Source of the DNA: Lachnospiraceae bacterium UBA7182
Lineage (GTDB): Bacteria > Bacillota > Clostridia > Lachnospirales > Lachnospiraceae
Direction: 5' to 3'
Length of the DNA: 12,674 nt
Assembly: GCA_002491115.1 (NCBI GenBank)
Contig: DKVI01000088.1
Span: 1-12,674, forward strand
A program made the translations under genes and the position numbers. This document shows, piece after piece, positions 1-6,157 of the stretch (position 1 is its first letter; each line of letters starts with the position of its first letter). The notes beneath the pieces were generated by a model, which worked only from the letters and a program-made list of their open reading frames with translations, was not told where the DNA came from and made no database searches.

Positions 1-192
1 CGCTTTCACTTGCAGACTCGCTGGCACTTTCACTCGCAGATTCGCTCGCAGACTCACTCGCACTTTCACTCGCGGACTCACTGGCACTTTCACTTGCGGA
101 TTCGTTCGCACTTTCACTCGCGGACTCACTCGCGCTTTCACTCGCAGATTCACTTGCGCTTTCGCTCGCGGACTCACTGGCGCTTTCTGATT
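1..192 (-). repeat. 12-bp tandem repeat encoding Ala-Ser-Glu-Ser
   Basis: About 15 consecutive 12-bp units are visible and continue off the left edge. Each encodes ASES (one unit near 100 is ANES). The sequence differs between units mostly by synonymous changes (AGT/AGC, GAA/GAG, TCC/TCT/AGC, GCG/GCA/GCC), so the protein repeat is kept more strictly than the DNA. A tract like this can expand or contract by slippage in whole 4-residue steps without breaking the frame. The total copy number cannot be known from this window. Confidence 0.9.
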
Positions 193-1279
193 CACTCTGG
201 CTATGTGCCATACTTTCCCATTCACTTAAACTAGGGTCAATCTCACCTCCTTGATTCTTATACCATGCATACCAAGATAAAAACTTTTCCCACTTAGCTT
301 GACCACCGCCAAACGGATTATCCCATGTAAGCAAATACCAACCATAACCAGCATCTGTGGGTTTTACCCATCCTGTAAGTATTGTCCAACCCCATCCGGC
401 ATGCTTCCAATCAATCTCCCCTTCTTCCGCCAACACATCCGCAGCCATTACATCCGCACCATACGGATTCAGCATACCCATCAAAAACTCCGGCGAAAGC
501 GATGCTATGTCCTCATTGTTCAGTAATGAATCTAACCCATACTTCTCCAGCAGGCTCATAAACTCTGACAAGAAGATTTCTTCATGTTCATCCGACGAAT
601 TTGAACTGTAATCATCCAACAAATTCATTAATTCTGCAAAAAACGCTTCATAATCTCCTGTCAGTGAACCGAGTCCATACTCTTCCAACAGGCTCATAAA
701 ATCTGAAGGAAGCATCTCGCTTTCATCATCATATGTATCATCCAGATCCGCAATTTCTGATCCTAACGCTTCACTTGCCAGGGAAGATAACTCCTCGCTC
801 TCACTTGTCGCCTCGCTGGTGCTCTGGTCTTCACTGTCACTTGCATTTAAGCTTTCACTGACAGCGACCTCTTCATCTGCATGATCGGATTCAGAGGTTT
901 CTGCCCCTGATACTTCTGACTCAGATTCAATGGTTCCCTCTTCTGACGCTTCAGAAGCCGACTCAGTTGTTCCTTCCTCTGACGTTTCCGCTCCTGTCTC
1001 AGATGTTCCCTCATCTGGCGCCTCTGAGCCGGATTCTGTTCCTTCATCCGTCTGTTCATCGCCTTTTATTTCTTCAGGCGCTGCCTCATGCACATCTTCT
1101 TCTGCTTCCTGGGCCGGTGCTTCATTCGGCAATTCGACCACATAGTCTGCCCCACCGTCAGTGTTTTCGGTAGTTTCCAGTTCCTGTGCGTATACAATCT
1201 CACCGTCCTGGAATATGCTTGCACCGCCAAATGCAACTCCCGCTGCGGCAATACTCTTTATAACTTTCCTTCTGTTCAT
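1..1279 (-). CDS. Ser-rich repeat exported surface protein, 5' part (truncated by window edge)
   Basis: This frame is open from ATG at 1279 to the window edge (426 codons, no stop), so the C-terminus and any cell-wall anchor are outside. Residues 1-31 look like a signal peptide: MNRRKVIK, a short weakly hydrophobic stretch to F23, and a possible cleavage site after V-Y-A (29-31). The N-R-R-K-V-I-K start resembles a twin-arginine motif. Residues of about 38-180 are rich in Glu, Ser, Thr and Ala. A helical segment with two copies of MSLLE(E/K)YGL(G/D)SL follows, then a Trp/Gly-rich stretch (about 287-350), then ASES tetrapeptide repeats from about residue 362. The last part resembles the low-complexity stalk of serine-rich surface adhesins, but no known adhesin domain is recognised. 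The Shine-Dalgarno sequence AGGAGAGGAG sits about 15 nt from the ATG, longer than usual. The gene is separated from the regulator gene upstream by a terminator, so it is its own transcription unit. Confidence 0.82.
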   Translation of the reverse strand, partial: MNRRKVIKSIAAAGVAFGGASIFQDGEIVYAQELETTENTDGGADYVVELPNEAPAQEAEEDVHEAAPEEIKGDEQTDEGTESGSEAPDEGTSETGAETSEEGTTESASEASEEGTIESESEVSGAETSESDHADEEVAVSESLNASDSEDQSTSEATSESEELSSLASEALGSEIADLDDTYDDESEMLPSDFMSLLEEYGLGSLTGDYEAFFAELMNLLDDYSSNSSDEHEEIFLSEFMSLLEKYGLDSLLNNEDIASLSPEFLMGMLNPYGADVMAADVLAEEGEIDWKHAGWGWTILTGWVKPTDAGYGWYLLTWDNPFGGGQAKWEKFLSWYAWYKNQGGEIDPSLSEWESMAHSQSESESASESASESASESASESASESASESANESASESASESASESASESASESASESASESASES

Positions 1280-1471
1280 ATTTCTGCTTTTTTACTCCTC
1301 TCCTAACAAAAATATCAGACCCTACCATATATCTCCTTTACCCGATGTTCAAAACTCTGTCCTCGGATCATTGCCCTGTCAGAAGTCAACACTATGAATT
1401 TTCAAAAAATCATATGCCAAATAAGCAAAAGAGAATGGATGTTTTACAAAGTTTCCATTTAACTGTTCCTA

Positions 1472-1499
1472 ATTATAGCAAACTGGGTATCCTGCAAAC
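1472..1499 (-). promoter_or_regulatory. Promoter of the Ser-rich surface protein gene, with shared element
   Basis: Read on the minus strand, a perfect TATAAT lies at 1477-1472. Exactly 12 bp upstream is GTTTGCAGGA (1499-1490), identical in sequence and spacing to the element upstream of the large Ig-like protein gene (6022-6013). There is no good -35 box at 17 bp, so the promoter may depend on an activator; a second CAGTTTGC copy lies between the element and the -10 box. This placement gives a leader of roughly 185 nt. The rest of the gap (1280-1470) shows no other recognisable feature apart from the Shine-Dalgarno sequence. Confidence 0.6.
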
Positions 1500-1576
1500 T
1501 GCCTCCTGCACGGTCCCTTTTCCAGAATTTGATAAAAAGCCAAAAGTTTCACCATCAGCCCCGGATGGATACGCAC

Positions 1577-1614
1577 AAAAAAACAACGGATAAGCCTCAC
1601 ATGCATATCCGTTG
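1577..1614 (-). terminator. Rho-independent terminator after the SARP-like regulator gene
   Basis: On the minus strand, a perfect 9-bp stem CAACGGATA / TATCCGTTG (1614-1606 with 1592-1584, 13-nt loop) is followed by seven T (1583-1577). It lies just after the stop codon at 1628. The plus strand also reads a short T run after the stem, so it could act in both directions. It separates the regulator from the Ser-rich protein gene. Confidence 0.85.
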
Positions 1615-1627
1615 CTTTTTGTATGTC

Positions 1628-2536
1628 CTAAAGGACGTCTTCCGACAGTTCCTGCGTCATGTCCGCATAGTACCACAGTTCGCCTCTGCCGGATTTTCCG
1701 ACATAATCCTCCTCGATCCGCCGAAAGATAGAACTGCAATATTCCTTTTCGGTATTCACCAACATCAGGATAAAATGCCGGTTCCCATACCGGGTATAGG
1801 CGTCGCCGGTTCTAAGGGATGCTCCGATGGCAGTTTTTAGTATATCCATCTGCTTTGGAAGGTCCATCGGCCGCGTGCGCTCCTTTTTTCCGCTCTGGCT
1901 CAGCGTCAGAAACATAAGCATGGACGGAAAATCATTCCGGTCTTTTGCCCGCACCACCAGGCGGCAATAATCCACAAAACTGGGATAGGTGCAGTAATAC
2001 GCCCCTTCCTTCTTTTCTTCCTGAAAGATTGCCTTTTGGATTTCTTTTTTGCGGAGCATAAACACCCGGTCCATTTTCCGCCAGCTTTTGGGGTCTACCG
2101 CGTCGATCCGATGATTCTCATCCACCGGCTGCAGTTCCTCAAAGCATTTTTGCATCTCTTCCATAGGCGGGCTGCCCATCTCCCTGGCATACAGTTCCAT
2201 CGTATCATTGTAAATATCCAGTGCTTCTTTATAGCGGTACATCTCCAGATTGCACCGGATCTGGCTTGTCTGCCAGTTTTCAAAAGGATAGATCGCTGCT
2301 GCCCTGGAATAGAGCAGCAGACGTTTTTTAAAATCTCTCTCTCTTTGGTACTCCCGTTCCAGTTCCCGGATCGTCTCCAAATAGAGTTCTTTATAATAAT
2401 TGCTCTTATGGTAAAACCACACATCAGACAGGCTGGCAGGAAGGAGTTCCCCCGTATACAGCTCATTCGCTTCATTGAATAACTGTATGCGTTTTTTACC
2501 CCCCCCATAGCTTTTTTTGCTCTCTCTACTGCCTCT
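1628..2536 (-). CDS. SARP/BTAD-family regulator, C-terminal part: BTAD helices plus degenerate GGDEF-like domain
   Basis: This frame is open from 2536 to the stop at 1628, with its first internal ATG at 2422. It continues the BTAD domain of the upstream frame directly: after the homopolymers it reads KKRIQLFNEANELYTGELLP, the usual Leu-Tyr-x-Gly-x-(L/F)-Leu-Pro signature of that domain, followed by TPR-like helices (YKEALDIYNDTMELY). The last third looks like a nucleotide-cyclase fold with a broken active site: TRYGNRHFILML aligns with the GGDEF region, with GNRHF in place of GGDEF, so diguanylate cyclase activity is not expected. No strong ribosome-binding site precedes 2422, which argues that this half is made only by frame change or is dead. 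A terminator follows the stop. Confidence 0.7.
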   Translation of the reverse strand, partial: RGSRESKKSYGGGKKRIQLFNEANELYTGELLPASLSDVWFYHKSNYYKELYLETIRELEREYQRERDFKKRLLLYSRAAAIYPFENWQTSQIRCNLEMYRYKEALDIYNDTMELYAREMGSPPMEEMQKCFEELQPVDENHRIDAVDPKSWRKMDRVFMLRKKEIQKAIFQEEKKEGAYYCTYPSFVDYCRLVVRAKDRNDFPSMLMFLTLSQSGKKERTRPMDLPKQMDILKTAIGASLRTGDAYTRYGNRHFILMLVNTEKEYCSSIFRRIEEDYVGKSGRGELWYYADMTQELSEDVL

Positions 2537-2889
2537 TCAAACCGCTGAGTATCCAGCTCCATCGCAACACTGCACCGAAAACTGCACATTCCGTCGTTGA
2601 TCGTCACATATTCTCCGTCCGGAAGCCCGCAGGAGACCAGCTGTTTTTTCAGGCGGTAGATCAGGTTGTTCAAATTTTTATTGCCGTTTGCCATATCCTG
2701 TTTTTCATTCCATCCGTACAGGTTATCAATCAGTTCACTTTTCGATATCCCGTTTTTCAGAGACAACAAAAGCATCTGCAGGAGACGGACGGATTTAGAG
2801 CTTCCCATCTTGTTGAAGATTACGGGTTCTTCTCCATAATATATGGAAAATCCTCCCAACATCCGTATCTGCAACACTTTTGAAGCCAT
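2095..2889 (-). CDS. SARP/BTAD-family transcriptional regulator, N-terminal part (frameshifted gene)
   Basis: ATG at 2889 follows an ideal GGAGG about 7 nt upstream and lies 18 nt after the stop of the Ig-like protein gene, so the two are probably co-transcribed and coupled. Residues 1 to about 95 match the OmpR-type winged-helix domain of SARP-like regulators (LGGFSIYYGEEPV, then a helix-rich stretch ending NLNNLIYRLKKQL). The BTAD helical domain begins around LDTQRFEEAVERAKKAM (about 112-128). As read, this frame then leaves the family at the G8 run (2506-2499) and continues to a stop at 2095 as an implausible Cys/Trp/Arg-rich tail. The true continuation is in the -1 frame (see 1628-2536). 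A full product would be about 420 residues. Real function, if the frames are joined: DNA-binding activator, possibly of the neighbouring surface-protein genes (inference). Confidence 0.75.
   Translation of the reverse strand: MASKVLQIRMLGGFSIYYGEEPVIFNKMGSSKSVRLLQMLLLSLKNGISKSELIDNLYGWNEKQDMANGNKNLNNLIYRLKKQLVSCGLPDGEYVTINDGMCSFRCSVAMELDTQRFEEAVERAKKAMGGVKNAYSYSMKRMSCIRGNSFLPACLMCGFTIRAIIIKNSIWRRSGNWNGSTKEREILKNVCCSIPGQQRSILLKTGRQARSGAIWRCTAIKKHWIFTMIRWNCMPGRWAARLWKRCKNALRNCSRWMRIIGSTR
2453..2518 (-). promoter_or_regulatory. Candidate -1 frameshift / slippage site in the regulator gene
   Basis: On the minus strand three slippery heptamers lie in a row, all in the phase needed for -1 slippage: A-AAA-AAA (2518-2512), G-GGG-GGG (2506-2500, within a G8 run) and A-AAA-AAC (2497-2491). 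Each would move the ribosome from the winged-helix frame into the BTAD continuation frame. A possible stem follows at 2491-2483 with 2461-2453 (8 of 9 pairs, 21-nt loop), 8 nt after the G heptamer. Alternatives are DNA-level phase variation of the G8 run (G9 would restore the frame), transcriptional slippage, a plain mutation, or a homopolymer sequencing error. Confidence 0.5.
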
Positions 2890-2907
2890 ATCTCCCCCTC
2901 CTTGGGA

Positions 2908-5883
2908 TCACTTTGTGATCTGGAAAGATCTGGTAATCGGGAATGCCTGATAGTTTCCTCCCAAAGTGACTACGGTCACTACATAACGTCCCGGCTGTGT
3001 CGGCGGTGTTGTCGTACTGGAATAAACCCGCCATTTACTTGTAAACCCGGAATACAGATAATGCACATTTTCCTGGCTGACCGTCACATCCCCATTGTAG
3101 GACAGCGTCGCGCCGAAATCAAAGTTCTGGGCGTCCGCTGCGCTGATCTTGCTGCCAAGATTTTCGTTCCAGTTCAGTTTCACGCCGGTTGAGCGCATCC
3201 GAACCAGCAGTGCGCCGACTCCGACACCTGTGTTGTAATTTTTGTTGTCGGTAATCACGGTCACGCTGTACAGACCTGCACGTCCAGGCATACCAAAGCC
3301 GATCCTTGCATTGTCCACAGCGGACGGCAGCGCGTTGACCACTTTCAGGATCTGTCCAAACGCCCCGGTGTCTATGCCCACTTTATCCAGAAGCTCCAAA
3401 AACTCCGTGCTGTCGAACATGCTGCGCAGTTCTCCTACGGTGATTCCATCTTGCATCATCTGGCTGAAACTCTTGCCGGTAATCTTTTTCACCACCGGAT
3501 CCAGAATACGAATCAAGCTGTTATTGTCGTATTTATCCGGCAGGTCCAGATACAGCCCAAGGCCGACATTGCTGGTCGCCCCGGCATAGATCGTATAGAA
3601 ATCAAACTTGTCAGCGGGATTTGTCGTAATAAAGCCTTCCGGCAGCGCTTCCCCTGCATAAATGTTGTTTGAGTGTACGCTGACCTTTACATTTGCCTTA
3701 TTGACTGTAACTGTTCCTTCTGCCGCATCCGACGGACGGTATTCAGCATTCCCTTTATAAGCGATCTGTATCTGATGCTGCCCTGCCCCCATAGGTGCAT
3801 AGGGGATGCCCAGATATTCGCCGCCTTCGATCGGCATCCAGCGTTTGGTGCTGTCGTTTAAGTTTCCTGCAATATCTTCCACGCTTCCGCCGATATTTTC
3901 CAAGCCGGGAATCTTATTCAGCAGCCCGCCCAGTTTATCGGCGTCAAACCGGCTGTCCAGAACGTCGATCTGTGCTTTGTACAGGATCTCAAAATCATCC
4001 AGGCCGACTGTTTCCTTTGCAGGCAGTTCGGAGTTTTCCCAGTCGATTGCCTGTGCAAAAATGGCCTGCTCCATAACTGCCGGATCCATATTGTAGGTAA
4101 AAGAAACACTGTCATTTAAAGCCACGGTGCTGGCAATCCGATTGTCGCTGACCGTCACATCCACAGTGACAGAATTACCGCGGTACTCCACTGTATCGCC
4201 GCAGGAAATACGAATCTCCCATTTTCCGTCTTTGAATTTAACCAGTCCTGTTGCATCCTTTTCATTCAGCGGTTTGTAGCTGATATGGGTAAGGCCTGTC
4301 AGGTCCGTATTATATTCTACTTTCATCTGCCCATAATCCACTTCCGGGCTGACGGAAGCAACTACCGCGTCATAGATCGCCCTAGCTGTGGCCTCGTAGT
4401 CATAGCCTTGTTCCTGTGTGAAGACCATCCCTGCTTCATATGGTCCTTCCTGAAGCTGGAACTGCACCTGCTCACGGTCCAGCACCTCGATCTCTGCCTC
4501 GATCTCTGTCGGCGCATAAAGCTGGCTGCCGGGCCAGGAGATTCTGACTTTCTGCATGCCTTCAGGGATACCCGGATATTCCAGGCCGGATACTTTACCG
4601 CCGTTTAAGGGCGCCCAGGCTTTGCCCAGACTTCCTACGCTGCCGGTTTTGGCCGTCGCATAATACGCAATCGATACATTATCTGCTGTAAGTACCTCAG
4701 ATTCTGCAACTACAGCATCGAAAACCGCTTTCTTCAGCAGATCATAATCTACCGACAGGTCTTCTTTTACAGCCTTTTTCGCGCTGCCTGCAGGGTCCTT
4801 CAGCACATAGGGCGCTTTCTCCCGGTCTGTAATGGCCACGGTTGTCTCTGCCTGAGCCGACCTATAAGTATCGTTTCCGGCCCATATGAAGCGGATCTGA
4901 TGTGTGCCAACGGAGATGGCAGGATAATCCAGGCCAGATACCTTACCACCGTCCAAGGGCGCCCAGTTTTTACCCATGCTCCCCAGGCTGCCGGTTTTAG
5001 CCGTTGCATAATATGTAATCTCCATATCCTCCAGCGTAAGTTCAGGCGTCGTCCCCGCAACCACCGCCTGGAAGAGGTTCTGTTTCAACAACTCATAATC
5101 CGCGCTGCCATCTTCCTTATAAGGAAGGCTGACTGAAACTCCTTCATTTAACACAATGCTGGAATCCGGCATGGCTTTTTTGTTCAGTGTGACTTCCGCC
5201 CCTGCACCTGCAAGGCGAACCTGGTAATCTCCGTCTCCGTTGTCGGCCAGCGCCGGGTGTGTATACTGGGTTTTGATGAGCTTTCCTGTCTCTGTCGTAA
5301 AGCCTCCGATTGCCCCCCAGCTTCTGTTGCCCCAGGTTCCGATCTTTGTCTTTCCCTCACAGTAATACTCCCAGTTCAGCGCCAGCAGCTCTTCTTCTGT
5401 AAACGCTTCCCGGTCAACAAGCAGGGCATCCGCCAGAAGAAGCTTTACTGTATTCAGATCGCTGCCCGCCGGGATCACTGCCACACCGCTTTGCAGATCA
5501 AACGTTTTTGCCGCCTCTTCCGGCTGCACTTCTTCGTCCGCGTCTAAAACCGCTGTCTCACCTGCATCCGAAGCTTGTGTTTCATCTGCATCTGCCACAG
5601 GAGTTTCTGCCGTCTCCTGGTCTGCCGGGACGGCAGCAGTCTCCCCGGTCTGCACGTCCTGCTGCGTTGCAGGCGCCTCATTCTCCTGCTGACTCGCCTC
5701 ACCGGCAGCATCTTCCCCAGGCTGCACATCCACCCCGACGGCAGACACATCCTCATTTTGCTGTTCTGTCTGGTCTACAACCGTTTCTTCCGGCAGAGCA
5801 GACGCCGATACCGCCATAGGCTGTACAAGCATCGCCGCCGTCAGAAACAGACAGAGCAGCTTTTTGTTTTTCCTGTTTTTCAA
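2908..5883 (-). CDS. Large secreted protein of repeated Ig-like modules
   Basis: The start is best placed at TTG 5883, 9 nt after GGAGG; the in-frame GTG at 5889 is only 3 nt from it. The product is about 991 residues. A Sec signal peptide is clear: basic KNRKNKK, hydrophobic LLCLFLTAAMLVQPMAV, cleavage near S-A-S-A. Residues of about 32-125 form an acidic Glu/Gln/Ala/Thr/Asp linker. About seven beta-rich modules of roughly 100 residues follow. Two of them (about 245-352 and 360-470) are close copies sharing YYATAKTGS, GK-x-WAPL and GGKVSGL. Most end in a G-x-(H/Y)-x-(I/V)-x-(I/V/F) beta strand followed by a Y-rich turn, as in bacterial Ig-like folds. There is no LPxTG motif, transmembrane anchor or SLH repeat at the C-terminus (…RSFQITK), so it is probably released or bound non-covalently. 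Its ligand is unknown. The regulator gene follows in the same operon. Confidence 0.88.
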   Translation of the reverse strand: MKNRKNKKLLCLFLTAAMLVQPMAVSASALPEETVVDQTEQQNEDVSAVGVDVQPGEDAAGEASQQENEAPATQQDVQTGETAAVPADQETAETPVADADETQASDAGETAVLDADEEVQPEEAAKTFDLQSGVAVIPAGSDLNTVKLLLADALLVDREAFTEEELLALNWEYYCEGKTKIGTWGNRSWGAIGGFTTETGKLIKTQYTHPALADNGDGDYQVRLAGAGAEVTLNKKAMPDSSIVLNEGVSVSLPYKEDGSADYELLKQNLFQAVVAGTTPELTLEDMEITYYATAKTGSLGSMGKNWAPLDGGKVSGLDYPAISVGTHQIRFIWAGNDTYRSAQAETTVAITDREKAPYVLKDPAGSAKKAVKEDLSVDYDLLKKAVFDAVVAESEVLTADNVSIAYYATAKTGSVGSLGKAWAPLNGGKVSGLEYPGIPEGMQKVRISWPGSQLYAPTEIEAEIEVLDREQVQFQLQEGPYEAGMVFTQEQGYDYEATARAIYDAVVASVSPEVDYGQMKVEYNTDLTGLTHISYKPLNEKDATGLVKFKDGKWEIRISCGDTVEYRGNSVTVDVTVSDNRIASTVALNDSVSFTYNMDPAVMEQAIFAQAIDWENSELPAKETVGLDDFEILYKAQIDVLDSRFDADKLGGLLNKIPGLENIGGSVEDIAGNLNDSTKRWMPIEGGEYLGIPYAPMGAGQHQIQIAYKGNAEYRPSDAAEGTVTVNKANVKVSVHSNNIYAGEALPEGFITTNPADKFDFYTIYAGATSNVGLGLYLDLPDKYDNNSLIRILDPVVKKITGKSFSQMMQDGITVGELRSMFDSTEFLELLDKVGIDTGAFGQILKVVNALPSAVDNARIGFGMPGRAGLYSVTVITDNKNYNTGVGVGALLVRMRSTGVKLNWNENLGSKISAADAQNFDFGATLSYNGDVTVSQENVHYLYSGFTSKWRVYSSTTTPPTQPGRYVVTVVTLGGNYQAFPITRSFQITK
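4585..5040 (-). repeat. Duplicated Ig-like module segment at DNA level
   Basis: The stretches around 4585-4668 and 4935-5019 encode the same block (YYATAKTGS, GS, GK-x-W-APL, GGKVSGL, YP) and are also clearly similar as DNA, for example in the shared gggcgcccag and ctgccggttt segments. This points to a relatively recent tandem module duplication, while the other modules of the protein have diverged much further. Confidence 0.7.
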
Positions 5884-5994
5884 GTTCACATTCCTCCATT
5901 TCTTTTATGAATCTACTGTGCAGAAGAACGAACAGCCCCCATTTTTTGTAGAGTTTATTCCACTTACAAGGCATTCTCCGACCAGTGTAATTTT

Positions 5995-6022
5995 ATTATA
6001 ACAAGGAAACTGTCCTGCAAAC
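5995..6022 (-). promoter_or_regulatory. Promoter of the Ig-like protein / regulator operon, with shared element
   Basis: On the minus strand TATAAT lies at 6000-5995, about 110 nt before the start codon. GTTTGCAGGA (6022-6013) is 12 bp upstream of it, the same element and spacing as at 1499-1472. TTTGCA inside it could serve as a poor -35 box with 15-bp spacing. A second CAGTTT lies between the element and the -10 box. Confidence 0.6.
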
Positions 6023-6054
6023 GGCATCATATGCAGAAAATACCATATTTTTTA

Positions 6055-6073
6055 TTAACTGTTAAGCAGTTAA
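6055..6073. promoter_or_regulatory. Inverted-repeat operator candidate in the divergent intergenic region
   Basis: Perfect 7-bp arms TTAACTG and CAGTTAA are separated by five bases (ttaag). The site lies 24 bp upstream of the -35 box of the antiporter promoter and about 55 bp upstream of the -10 box of the oppositely oriented Ig-like protein gene. One arm, extended as CAGTTAAATGG, recurs just downstream of the -10 box of the Ser-rich protein gene (1465-1455, minus strand). A regulator binding here could affect both directions; which one is unknown. Confidence 0.4.
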
Positions 6074-6096
6074 ATGGCAAACTCGGCAAAAGCACT

Positions 6097-6125
6097 TTGC
6101 AGCAGCACAGGAACTATGATATACT
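6097..6125 (+). promoter_or_regulatory. Sigma-A promoter of the antiporter / nitroreductase operon
   Basis: TTGCAG (6097-6102) and TATACT (6120-6125) are separated by exactly 17 bp, about 32 bp before the ATG at 6158. A ribosome-binding site AGGGGG follows at 6142-6147, ten bases before the ATG. Confidence 0.7.
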
Positions 6126-6157
6126 GAATCATACTATTTTCAGGGGGTATTTCTTAA

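Noticed and set aside
1..192. 12-bp repeats considered as a CRISPR array or iteron origin
   Set aside because: Units are contiguous, have no spacers, vary synonymously and encode a tetrapeptide in frame with a long open reading frame.
10..234. His/Arg/Ser-rich small frame on the plus strand at the left edge
   Set aside because: It is the complement of the ASES repeat tract; the repeats leave the antisense frame open by composition.
1200..1328. 43-codon upstream frame on the minus strand with GGAG just before its ATG, overlapping the start of the Ser-rich protein gene
   Set aside because: The Shine-Dalgarno spacing is short (4 nt), the predicted peptide has no recognisable feature, and nothing supports its translation; a leader role cannot be excluded.
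2036..2482. 148-codon plus-strand frame inside the regulator gene
   Set aside because: Coding shadow of the minus-strand BTAD region, without a ribosome-binding site or family resemblance.
2095..2498. Tail of the regulator's first frame as a genuine protein domain
   Set aside because: It is rich in Cys, Trp, Arg and Met with no family resemblance, while the -1 frame over the same bases encodes the expected BTAD continuation.
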